Source: Arthrobacter sp.
GTDB taxonomy: Bacteria > Actinomycetota > Actinomycetes > Actinomycetales > Micrococcaceae
NCBI GenBank assembly: GCA_030147325.1
Contig: JASLAA010000064.1
Coordinates: 1 to 20,465, forward strand
DNA: 20,465 bases
Direction: 5' to 3'
Below the pieces are notes generated by a model. It did no database searches, was not told where the DNA came from, and was given only the letters and a program-made list of their open reading frames with translations. A program made the translations under genes and the position numbers. The first letter of the stretch is position 1. Each line of letters opens with the position of its first letter. Shown one piece after another: positions 14,050 to 20,465 of the stretch.

Positions 14050-14904
14050 ATGAACCACTCCACCGCCCACGAACGCGACGACCACCGCCACCAGGATGAC
14101 CGCATCGGCGAGCTCCACCACCACGACCGGCGGTCCGGCGCCCAGTACCAGCACCGCGCCCTCGACCTCGACGCGGAGATCTTCGGCGATGAGCTCCGCG
14201 CCGTCCTCGATCTGGCAGGGATCGACGCGCGAGAGATCGTCGACCTCGGTGCCGGCACCGGGGCAGGTAGCCGCCTGCTCCGGGAACGCTTCCCCGACGC
14301 AGCCCTGACCTGCGTCGACAATGACCCCCGGATGCTCGAGCTATTGCGGGGGCAGGACTTCACCGTGCTGGCTGCCGACCTCGGCGAGGGCTTCCCGGCC
14401 CTGCCCAGGACTCCGGTGGACCTGCTCTGGGCGTCCTCCTCGCTCCACCATGTCGCCCGTCCTGCCCGGCTGCTGGAGGGTGCGCGCGAGGCGCTGGCGC
14501 CCGACGGCACCCTGATCGTCGTCGAACTCGCCGCTCTCCCCAGCTTCCTGAACGAGCCGGGTGACGTGCTGGTGGAGCAGCACTGCCATGCCGCCGCCAC
14601 AGCCGCGGGATGGAACCACTACTCCGACTGGACCCCGGCGCTGGAGGCTGCAGGGTTCGTCGTCGCCACCTCGGAGCTGGCGACGACGGCGCCGAGCACT
14701 CCCGCCGCCCGGGAGTACGCGCTGCAGTGGTTCGCTCGATTCTCACGATTGGAGGGCCTCGGCGGGGACGACCGCCACGCTGTCGCAGAGCTGCTGGACC
14801 GGTTGTCGGGGGACCTCGCGCTCGAGCCTCGTTCCGTCCGCACCGTCTGGGTGGCTACCCCCGACCAGAACCGGGATCGATCAGTGCGGGAGACGCTGCA
14901 CTGA
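14050..14904 (+). CDS. Class I SAM-dependent methyltransferase with His-rich N-terminus
   Basis: This 284-residue protein has a Rossmann-type methyltransferase core. Motif I is VDLGAGTGAGS (D65 to about 74), the acidic residue after beta-2 is D90 in CVDNDP, and there is a post-motif LLWASSSLHHV segment near the active site. GTLIVVELAALPSF corresponds to the motif-III strand. The first 36 residues contain eight His (positions 3, 7, 12, 14, 23, 24, 25, 35) mixed with Asp and Arg, which could bind metal. The methyl acceptor is not predictable; the UbiE/MerR-associated group is the nearest general class. The ATG at 14050 lacks a Shine-Dalgarno and appears leaderless. It is divergent from the cupin regulator and converges on dgt with only 6 bp between stops. 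Confidence 0.87.
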   Translation: MNHSTAHERDDHRHQDDRIGELHHHDRRSGAQYQHRALDLDAEIFGDELRAVLDLAGIDAREIVDLGAGTGAGSRLLRERFPDAALTCVDNDPRMLELLRGQDFTVLAADLGEGFPALPRTPVDLLWASSSLHHVARPARLLEGAREALAPDGTLIVVELAALPSFLNEPGDVLVEQHCHAAATAAGWNHYSDWTPALEAAGFVVATSELATTAPSTPAAREYALQWFARFSRLEGLGGDDRHAVAELLDRLSGDLALEPRSVRTVWVATPDQNRDRSVRETLH

Positions 14905-14910
14905 CCTGCC

Positions 14911-16194
14911 CTACCAGAGCGCCGGGATCGGTCCCACGATGCGCTCGTGGAGGCTCAGGGCGGACACATCGGTCAGGGACGCGACCTGATCGACGACCAC
15001 GCGCAGGCGGGCGTCGTCGTCGCCCGCGCCGCGCCAGTCAGCCGCGAACATCGGCTCCAGGTAGCGGTCGCCGTCGGCATGGATCTGCGCGACGAGCGAG
15101 GCCAGGATCTCGCGCTGGCGCTCGTAGAGCGGCTGCCGGTGGTCGGTCGTCATCACGTAGGTGGTCGCGAGGCCCTTCATCACGGCGATCTCCATGATCG
15201 TCTCCTCCGGCACCACCATCTCGGCGTTGTAGCGCGTCAGCGGGTCGGGCCCGTAGATGGAGCGGGTGGACTGCATGGCGCTCAGGCAGAAACGGCCGAT
15301 CAGCTGGCTGGTCATGTTCTTGAGCGCGGCCATGGAACGGCGCGTACCGTCCGCCTCGCGCACCCATACCGGGGTGCCCTCCAGCCGTGCCAGCGCGGCG
15401 TCGACGGCGGCCGGGTCGCTGCCGGGCAGGTACCACTGCTGCGTGTAGCCGACCACCCGGGCGCGGGCATCGGCGCTGTCCATCCACCGCAGTTGCAGGT
15501 GCCCGGCCACGATGGCGTCCTCGACATCGTGCACCGAGTAGGAGATGTCGTCCGCGAGGTCCATCACCTGCGCCTCGAGGCAGGAGCGCCCCTCGGGCGC
15601 TCCGTCCCGAAGCCAGTCGAAGACCGGCCGGTCGTCGTCGTACGCCCCGAACTTCGTGGTGCGCTGGCCGCCGATGACGGGAGCGGACGCCGCTGTCCAC
15701 GGGTACTTGCAGGCCGCGTCGAGGCTCGCCCGCGTGAGGTTGAGACCGGCCGGGCCGCCGTCTGGCGCCAGGACCTTCGGCTCGAGCCGCGTGAGCAGCC
15801 GCAGGGTCTGCGCGTTGCCCTCGAAGCCACCGATGCCGTGCGCGATGTCGTGGAGCGCGGACTCCCCGTTGTGGCCGAAGGGCGGGTGCCCGAGGTCGTG
15901 GGCCAGGCAGGCCGTGTCGACGATGTCCGGGTCGCAGCCGAGCGTGCGTCCGAGCTCCCGACCAACCTGCGCCACCTCCAGCGAGTGGGTGAGGCGCGTC
16001 CGGACGAAGTCGTCGGTGTCCGGTGCGACGACCTGCGTCTTCGCGCCGAGCCGGCGCAGTGCCGAGGAGTGCAGTACGCGGGCTCGGTCACGCTCGAAGT
16101 CGGTGCGGTGCGAGCTCTTGGGCGGCTCCTCCACCCAGCGCTGGATGTCCGCCGGACTGTAGCCGGCGATCGCGGGGAGTTCGGTGAAGCTCAT
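14911..16194 (-). CDS. dgt: Deoxyguanosinetriphosphate triphosphohydrolase (dNTPase)
   Basis: The 427-residue HD-domain enzyme hydrolyses dGTP or other dNTPs to the nucleoside and triphosphate, tuning dNTP pools. The metal-binding HD residues are seen as H70 (TRLTHSLEV), H99 and D100 (LAHDLGHPPFGHNGE) and a later Asp in MDLADDISYSVHDVEDA. The N-terminus (SHRTDFERDRARVLHSSALRRLGAKTQV, about 28-54) is typical of the type-2 dGTPase-like family. The ATG at 16194 follows AGAAAGG at about 5 nt; an in-frame ATG six codons upstream is disfavoured because it would bury that site. dusB is 82 bp upstream on the same strand. In many actinobacteria dgt is next to dnaG; here two genes separate them. Confidence 0.96.
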   Translation of the reverse strand: MSFTELPAIAGYSPADIQRWVEEPPKSSHRTDFERDRARVLHSSALRRLGAKTQVVAPDTDDFVRTRLTHSLEVAQVGRELGRTLGCDPDIVDTACLAHDLGHPPFGHNGESALHDIAHGIGGFEGNAQTLRLLTRLEPKVLAPDGGPAGLNLTRASLDAACKYPWTAASAPVIGGQRTTKFGAYDDDRPVFDWLRDGAPEGRSCLEAQVMDLADDISYSVHDVEDAIVAGHLQLRWMDSADARARVVGYTQQWYLPGSDPAAVDAALARLEGTPVWVREADGTRRSMAALKNMTSQLIGRFCLSAMQSTRSIYGPDPLTRYNAEMVVPEETIMEIAVMKGLATTYVMTTDHRQPLYERQREILASLVAQIHADGDRYLEPMFAADWRGAGDDDARLRVVVDQVASLTDVSALSLHERIVGPIPALW

Positions 16195-16276
16195 GATGCC
16201 TTTCTTGCGCAACGACGACGGGACCGCGTACCTGCTCCGGCACCGGTGGACGACGCACGGGAGCCGGGCACGAGGA

Positions 16277-17527
16277 TCAGCCGCCCGATACGTCCACCTC
16301 GGCGGCGGCGATGTCCGCCTGCTGCGCTGCGTTCAGGGCGCGGCCGTCGAGCCAGTGCTCGGGCAGCGCGGTCCGCTTCGGTGAACCGGCACGACCACGG
16401 GGACCCTCGGCGTCCTGCCCCGGGTAGGGGGAGTCCTTGTCGAGCTCGGCCAGGAGGCCGCGCAGCACCTCGAGGGTGGGCACCGAGGCGAGCTTCGCAC
16501 GCAGCTCCCCGCCCACGACGTAGCCCTTGAAGTACCAGGCCATGTGCTTGCGGATGTCCCGCAGGCCCATCATCTCGCTGCCGAAGGTCTCGACGAGCAG
16601 CTCGGCGTGCCGGTACACGGTGTCCGCGACCTGCCCGAGCCCCGGCCGGTGCCGGGAGCCACTGCCCTCGAACGCGTTCATCAGATCGCCGAAGAGCCAT
16701 GGCCGCCCCTGGCAGCCGCGTCCGATGACGACGCCGTCGACCCCTGTCTGCTGCACCATGCGCACGGCGTCCTCGGCGCTCCAGATGTCACCGTTGCCGA
16801 GCACGGGGATGTCGGGCAATGCTTCGCGCAGCTCGGCGATGGCGTTCCAGTCGGCCTTGCCCGAGTAGAACTGGGAGGCCGTGCGCCCGTGCAGCGCGAC
16901 GGCCGCTACCCCGCTGTCCCGGGCGATCCTGCCGGCCTCGCGGAAGGTGAGGTGGTCGTCGTCGATGCCCTTGCGCATCTTGATGGTCAGGGGCACGTCG
17001 CCCTTCGATGCCTCGCGCACAGCCGTCTGCACGATGCCCGTGAAGAGATCGAGCTTCCAGGGCAGGGCCGCTCCCCCACCCTTGCGGGTGACCTTGGGGA
17101 CGGGGCAGCCGAAGTTGAGGTCGATGTGGTCGGCGCGGTCCTCCTCGACCAGGAGGCGCACGGCCGCTCCCACGGTCTTCGGATCCACGCCGTACAGCTG
17201 CACGGAACGGACCGCTTCGTCGTCGTCGTGCGAGATGATGCGCATGGACTCCGGGCTGCGCTCGACGAGAGCCCGCGAGGTCACCATCTCGGAGACGTAG
17301 AGACCGCCGCCGTACTCACGGCAGAGCCGCCGGAACGCCTTGTTGGTGATACCCGCCATCGGCGCGAGGATCACGGGGGTGTCCACGGTGATGTTTCCGA
17401 GCGTCAGCGGCGGAAGATCCAGCTTGAGTGCGGCACCCGCACTGTCAGCGGTGCCCGAACGGGTGTCGAGGGGCTCGCCGTCGCGGGGATGGCCGGAGGG
17501 AGCAGGGAGGGTCGGTACTGCAGTCAC
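16277..17527 (-). CDS. dusB: tRNA-dihydrouridine synthase
   Basis: This FMN enzyme reduces uridines in the tRNA D-loop with NADPH. The TIM barrel shows VILAPMAGITNKAFRRLC, YVSEMVTSRALV, the catalytic Cys in IDLNFGCPVPKVTRKGGGAAL, HGRTASQFYSGKADW (substrate-RNA loop), VLGNGDIWS and GRGCQGRPWLFG (FMN phosphate binding). The helical tRNA-binding domain follows. The start is uncertain. The GTG at 17527 gives 416 residues, but its GGAGGG is only one base away. The ATG at 17623 overlaps the YibE/F stop in an ATGA and could be translationally coupled, but would add 32 atypical Arg-rich residues. It lies between YibE/F and dgt in one probable operon. Confidence 0.95.
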   Translation of the reverse strand: MTAVPTLPAPSGHPRDGEPLDTRSGTADSAGAALKLDLPPLTLGNITVDTPVILAPMAGITNKAFRRLCREYGGGLYVSEMVTSRALVERSPESMRIISHDDDEAVRSVQLYGVDPKTVGAAVRLLVEEDRADHIDLNFGCPVPKVTRKGGGAALPWKLDLFTGIVQTAVREASKGDVPLTIKMRKGIDDDHLTFREAGRIARDSGVAAVALHGRTASQFYSGKADWNAIAELREALPDIPVLGNGDIWSAEDAVRMVQQTGVDGVVIGRGCQGRPWLFGDLMNAFEGSGSRHRPGLGQVADTVYRHAELLVETFGSEMMGLRDIRKHMAWYFKGYVVGGELRAKLASVPTLEVLRGLLAELDKDSPYPGQDAEGPRGRAGSPKRTALPEHWLDGRALNAAQQADIAAAEVDVSGG

Positions 17528-17619
17528 CCCTCCATTGTCGCAAGCACCCGCAAATCGGGCCGGGGTGTCCGCCCGCCGGCGCTCCCTGCTCTCCCTGCTC
17601 GCCTTCCGCCAGCCGTTCG

Positions 17620-18987
17620 TCATGCGCCGGGCCCCGCTGCCCTCCGGGCGCGCCGCTCCCCGAGCGCCACCAGCCGCTCACCCGGCGCCAGCGAGACAGG
17701 CCTCCCGGCAGCGGGGACCGACGGTGCCGCACCTTCCGGGAAGCCACCGTCGAGGGGGCTGCCCGTTCCCCTCGGGCCCACCGCCTTCACCACGACCACC
17801 GCGATCAGGGTGGTCAGCGGGATGGCGAGGACGAGGCCGATCGATCCGACGAGCGTCCGCACCACCTCCTCCGCCAGTTCTCCGCTCGTGAGGGTGTCGA
17901 GCAGGGCACGGTCATAGAGCGACACGAGGATCAGCACGGGCAGGGCAGCTCCGGCGTAGGCGAAGGCGATGGTGTAGACCGTCGACGCGATGTGGTCCCG
18001 GCCGATCCTCATGGCGGAGGTGAACAGGCGCCGGCCGGAGGTGTTCGGGGCCAGCTCGTACAGTTCCCAGACCGACGACGACTGCGTGATGGTCACGTCG
18101 TTGAGGACGCCGAGCCCGGAGATGATCAGCCCGCACAGGATGATCGAGGAGATCGACAGGTCGTCGGAGGCATTCACGAGCGCATAGGCGTTGTGGTTCC
18201 CCACCCCGGTCAGGTGGGCGGTGTCGGTGGCCCAGGCCGCGAGGACCGCGGTGACGCCGAGCCCGAACACCGTTCCGAGCAGGGCCGTGGACGTCCGTGC
18301 GGAGAAACCGTGCGCGAAGTAGAGGACGCCGTACATGATCACCACCGATCCCACGAGGCCGAGGAGCAGCGGCGGCGCTCCCTCCACGAGACCGGGCAGG
18401 ATGAACTGCGCGAGGACGACGAGCGCTCCCACCAGCCCGATCATGGCCCGCAGGCCGCGCCAGCGCGCTACGGCGATGACGACGACGGCGTACAGGACCG
18501 CGAGCGCGACGATGGGGACCGAGCGGACGAAGTCCACGAAGACGTAGGGTGCGGCCCCGCCCTGGATGACGGTCGCCAGGTTGAGGTACCTGATCTCGTC
18601 GCCGACCTCGACGGCATTGGTCTTCGCGAGTTCGGGGGTCACCTCCACGGGGACCAGGTCACCGCCGAGCGCCGGCTCGGTGGTCGCGATGGTGCAGGTC
18701 AGTGCGGTCCCGCCGGCGTCGACCGTCGGTTGTGAGGACGGGCAGTCCCCCTCGCTCACCTCGCGCACGGTCCCGCGGTCGAAACTCACGCCGTCCGCCG
18801 TCGCGTACGGATTGGCCACGGAGAGCGAACTGCGGTCGCCGGTGGGCCACAGCAGCACCATGGCGATGAGGGTCACGACACCCAGTGGGACGAGGATGGC
18901 GGAGAGCAGGAGCGTCGCCCGGCGGCGCGTGGCCATCGCGGAGGCTGACGGCTCCGAACTCTCGGTGGCGCTGTGGCTGTGGCCCAC
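17620..18987 (-). CDS. YibE/F-family integral membrane protein
   Basis: The 455-residue product begins with a short His/Ser-rich cytoplasmic tail (GHSHSATESSEP) and a first span at about 23-46. An extracytoplasmic beta-rich domain (about 50-150) follows, and then about seven further spans. The conserved block NDVTITQSSSVWELYEL and the span FVRSVPIVALAVLYAVVVIA are characteristic of the YibE/F family (PF07907). Function is unknown. The GTG at 18987 is chosen because GAGGA lies 6 nt upstream; ATG at 19026 and an earlier frame extension have no ribosome binding site. It is probably the first gene of the dusB-dgt unit, and its stop overlaps the ATG of the longest dusB frame. Confidence 0.9.
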   Translation of the reverse strand: MGHSHSATESSEPSASAMATRRRATLLLSAILVPLGVVTLIAMVLLWPTGDRSSLSVANPYATADGVSFDRGTVREVSEGDCPSSQPTVDAGGTALTCTIATTEPALGGDLVPVEVTPELAKTNAVEVGDEIRYLNLATVIQGGAAPYVFVDFVRSVPIVALAVLYAVVVIAVARWRGLRAMIGLVGALVVLAQFILPGLVEGAPPLLLGLVGSVVIMYGVLYFAHGFSARTSTALLGTVFGLGVTAVLAAWATDTAHLTGVGNHNAYALVNASDDLSISSIILCGLIISGLGVLNDVTITQSSSVWELYELAPNTSGRRLFTSAMRIGRDHIASTVYTIAFAYAGAALPVLILVSLYDRALLDTLTSGELAEEVVRTLVGSIGLVLAIPLTTLIAVVVVKAVGPRGTGSPLDGGFPEGAAPSVPAAGRPVSLAPGERLVALGERRARRAAGPGA

Positions 18988-19051
18988 GGACAATCCTCGG
19001 GTGGTCGGGCTGGCTGGACGGTGCATTGGGGTGCGCCGGGCACCGCCTGAG

Positions 19052-19057
19052 ATTCTA
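19052..19057 (-). promoter_or_regulatory. -10 candidate for the YibE/F-dusB-dgt unit
   Basis: TAGAAT on the minus strand (five of six consensus positions) about 65 bp upstream of the GTG at 18987. No good -35 is visible 16-18 nt further upstream. Confidence 0.4.
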
Positions 19058-19155
19058 CGCGGATGGGCGGCAGCGCGGACGTCGGCCGGGAGACAGGAGC
19101 GGACCGGCAGGCGGGGATCGAGCCGTCCGGGGTACAAAGAGTACGTAGACCGAAC

Positions 19156-19174
19156 GAGCGGGTGCTCCCCGCTC
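19156..19174 (+). promoter_or_regulatory. Hairpin in the acyltransferase 5' region
   Basis: GAGCGGG (19156-19162) pairs with CCCGCTC (19168-19174) around a 5-nt loop, 28 nt before the acyltransferase ATG. The ribosome binding site GAGG (around 19190) stays outside the stem. Whether it has a role in mRNA stability or attenuation is unknown. Confidence 0.35.
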
Positions 19175-19202
19175 CCACCGAAGCCGGAAGAGGTAACAGA
19201 GC

Positions 19203-20018
19203 ATGGGATGGAAGCCGCAACAGAGCGACCGCATGTACCGGTTCGTCGTCCACGCGGGGAAGACGGTCTTCGGGGCGCTGCGCCTGCCGATCAGGGTCAC
19301 GGGCACCGAGAACCTGCCGGCGTCGGACCCGCTCAATGGGCGCTCACGCCGGGCGGTGCCGGGGCATGGCGCCGTGGTCGCCATCACCCACTTCGGCTAC
19401 CTCGACTTCGCCTTCGCCGAGCTGGTGCTGTGGAACCACGCACGCGTCCAGGCACGCTACATGATCTCCAAGCGCGCAGCCGAGCACTGGTTCGTGAGTC
19501 CCTTCGTCTTCGGGCTCGGGCATGTCGTCACCGACCGGAAGGCCGGCGCCGAGGCGTACGACGACGCCCTGGCCAAGCTGCGCGCCGGCGAATACGTCGC
19601 GATCCTCCCGGAAGCGGGCGTGTCACGCAGCTACACGGTCCGGGCCCTGAAGACGGGACCCGTGCGGCTGGCCGCCGAAGCGGGTGTCCCGATCATCCCG
19701 GTCTCCGTCTGGGGATCGCACCGACTCCTGACCCGTGGTCATGGGTTCTCCGTCCGGCGGGCCTGGAGATCCCCCGTCCGCGTCCACATCGGTCAGGCCA
19801 TCCATCCTGCACCCGCGCTCGACGCCGTCCAGGAGACCGAGAGGCTCCGCCGGGCCCTGCAATCCGGCATCGAGACGTGCATCGCGGATTTCCCGGTGGC
19901 CCCGGAGCCCGGTGCCTGGTGGATGCCCGCACAGCTGGGCGGCGGCGCCATGACCGATGCCGAGCGCGAGGCCGCGGACATCGCCGACAAGGAGGCCGGC
20001 CGGTACGACCGCGGCTGA
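19203..20018 (+). CDS. PlsC-like 1-acyl-sn-glycerol-3-phosphate acyltransferase
   Basis: This 271-residue membrane-associated enzyme is expected to transfer an acyl chain from acyl-CoA or acyl-ACP to lysophosphatidic acid or another lipid acceptor. The catalytic HX4D is H63-D68 in THFGYLDF. Motif II is near MISKRAAEHWFVSPFVFGLGHVVTDR (about 88-112), and motif IV is VPIIPVSVWG (about 162-171). Motif III, normally EGTRS, is altered to EAGVSRS (E137-S143). A polar insertion (about 42-55) precedes motif I. The final 35 residues are charged and not part of the catalytic domain. The ATG at 19203 has AGAGG about 9 nt upstream. It is divergent from YibE/F with about 215 bp between starts. Family clear, acceptor unknown. 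Confidence 0.9.
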   Translation: MGWKPQQSDRMYRFVVHAGKTVFGALRLPIRVTGTENLPASDPLNGRSRRAVPGHGAVVAITHFGYLDFAFAELVLWNHARVQARYMISKRAAEHWFVSPFVFGLGHVVTDRKAGAEAYDDALAKLRAGEYVAILPEAGVSRSYTVRALKTGPVRLAAEAGVPIIPVSVWGSHRLLTRGHGFSVRRAWRSPVRVHIGQAIHPAPALDAVQETERLRRALQSGIETCIADFPVAPEPGAWWMPAQLGGGAMTDAEREAADIADKEAGRYDRG

Positions 20019-20019
20019 A

Positions 20020-20039
20020 CCACCCACCGCCCCGGGTGG
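20020..20039 (+). terminator. Hairpin just after the acyltransferase stop
   Basis: CCACCC (20020-20025) pairs with GGGTGG (20034-20039) around an 8-nt loop, beginning one base after the TGA. There is no T tract, so it is a weak terminator candidate. Confidence 0.4.
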
Positions 20040-20104
20040 CCTCGTCCACCTGTTCCTGTCGCCCAGGTGTCGTCCGGGAGACGCGAACGCTGACGCGACA
20101 GCGG

Positions 20105-20150
20105 CGTTCGGCAGTGCAGGAGAGCCTGCATCCTCCTACCGTGCCGAACG
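20105..20150. terminator. Nested inverted repeat between convergent genes
   Basis: CGTTCGGCA (20105-20113) and TGCCGAACG (20142-20150) are perfect 9-bp arms. Inside the 28-nt loop, TGCAGG (20115-20120) pairs with CCTGCA (20125-20130) around AGAG. It lies 4 bp from the stop of the minus-strand gene at the right edge and probably terminates that gene or both genes. Confidence 0.5.
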
Positions 20151-20153
20151 GCC

Positions 20154-20450
20154 TCAGGCGGTCGCGACGACGAGCGTCTCCGGTCCGGCCAGCGCAGCGG
20201 CGCCCGTGGCCAGCAGTGGCTCGACGACGGCGGCGAGGGCCTCCATCGCGTCGTCCACCTCGAGCTGGATCGGATACTGGTGCACCAGCATCGCGACCAG
20301 GGTGGCGACCGCAGCCTGCTGCTCCTGCGGCGTCAGCGTGGTGTCGTAGCCGAGCAGGACGTCCGCCGGGTCGTCGGTCCGGGCCTGGGTGTAGCTGACC
20401 GCGAAGGCCGCGATCGTGCCGCCGTCGGCCTTCGGCCTGTCCCGGAGCAC
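20154..20450 (-). CDS. Unrecognised small or 5'-truncated protein
   Basis: I do not recognise this 98-residue product. It starts LRDRPKADGGTIAAFAVSYTQ (first residues after the start codon), has an Asp/Thr-rich middle with LTPQEQQAAVATLVAMLVHQYP, and ends in an Ala-rich, probably helical segment with ALAAVVEPLLATGAAAL. It has no signal peptide or clear membrane span. The GTG at 20450 is preceded by GGGAGGAG at 5 nt, an excellent ribosome binding site. However, the frame stays open to the window edge (encoding AGGAI), so a larger gene starting outside cannot be excluded. A nested hairpin follows the stop. Coding status is supported by the ribosome binding site and by lack of a better frame. 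Confidence 0.6.
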   Translation of the reverse strand: MLRDRPKADGGTIAAFAVSYTQARTDDPADVLLGYDTTLTPQEQQAAVATLVAMLVHQYPIQLEVDDAMEALAAVVEPLLATGAAALAGPETLVVATA

Positions 20451-20465
20451 GATCGCTCCTCCCGC

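Noticed and set aside
11820..14099. A 759-codon open frame on the plus strand opposite dnaG
   Set aside because: It is the antisense shadow of dnaG and the cupin regulator, caused by high third-position GC. Its translation has no recognisable domain and dnaG is certain.
14947..16530. A 527-codon plus-strand frame opposite dgt
   Set aside because: Antisense shadow. dgt carries intact HD residues and a good start, and the plus-strand product is low-complexity Arg/Gly/Val sequence.
1..20465. CRISPR arrays, insertion sequences, or toxin-antitoxin pairs
   Set aside because: No repeat-spacer pattern, transposase motifs, terminal inverted repeats or small paired toxin genes were found on either strand.

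Overview
The window looks like chromosomal housekeeping DNA from a high-GC actinobacterium. The best match is a Micrococcaceae (Arthrobacter-like) genome, judged from codon usage, the proteins recognised, and the gene neighbourhoods rpsB opposite an M23 peptidase and dusB-dgt-dnaG. No prophage, insertion sequence, CRISPR array or rRNA operon is visible.

Layout, left part. The 5' end of rpsB (minus) runs off the left edge behind a long, structured leader. A secreted M23-type peptidase-like protein (plus) is divergent from it. A glutaryl-CoA-dehydrogenase-like acyl-CoA dehydrogenase (minus) follows, with a perfect 9+2+9 palindrome at its promoter. Next is a CAT-anticodon tRNA and a compact minus-strand envelope-type cluster (CDP-alcohol phosphatidyltransferase, multi-TM transporter, GT4 glycosyltransferase). 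A holin-X-like membrane protein and a sugar-porter MFS permease (both minus) complete this part.

Layout, right part. A Bcr/CflA drug exporter (plus) converges on an NAD(P)-binding SDR/DUF2867 protein (minus). tRNA-Asn follows with its own promoter and a textbook intrinsic terminator. The replication and nucleotide block is dnaG, then an XRE-cupin regulator divergent from a SAM methyltransferase, then dgt, dusB and a YibE/F-family membrane protein. A PlsC-like acyltransferase (plus) and an unrecognised small or partial gene (minus) end the window.

How the genes relate. YibE/F, dusB and dgt are probably one minus-strand transcription unit; dgt and dnaG neighbour each other in many actinobacteria. 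Here that pair is split by the regulator/methyltransferase module, which has its own divergent promoters flanking a small palindrome and is the most accessory-looking part of the window. Four start codons (SDR, dnaG, the cupin regulator, the methyltransferase) lack a good Shine-Dalgarno but have a TANNNT hexamer 6-7 nt upstream, suggesting leaderless transcripts. I saw no clearly new multi-gene system. The best leads are the split dgt-dnaG locus with its putative operator, the palindrome at the acyl-CoA dehydrogenase promoter, the rpsB leader structure and the envelope cluster.
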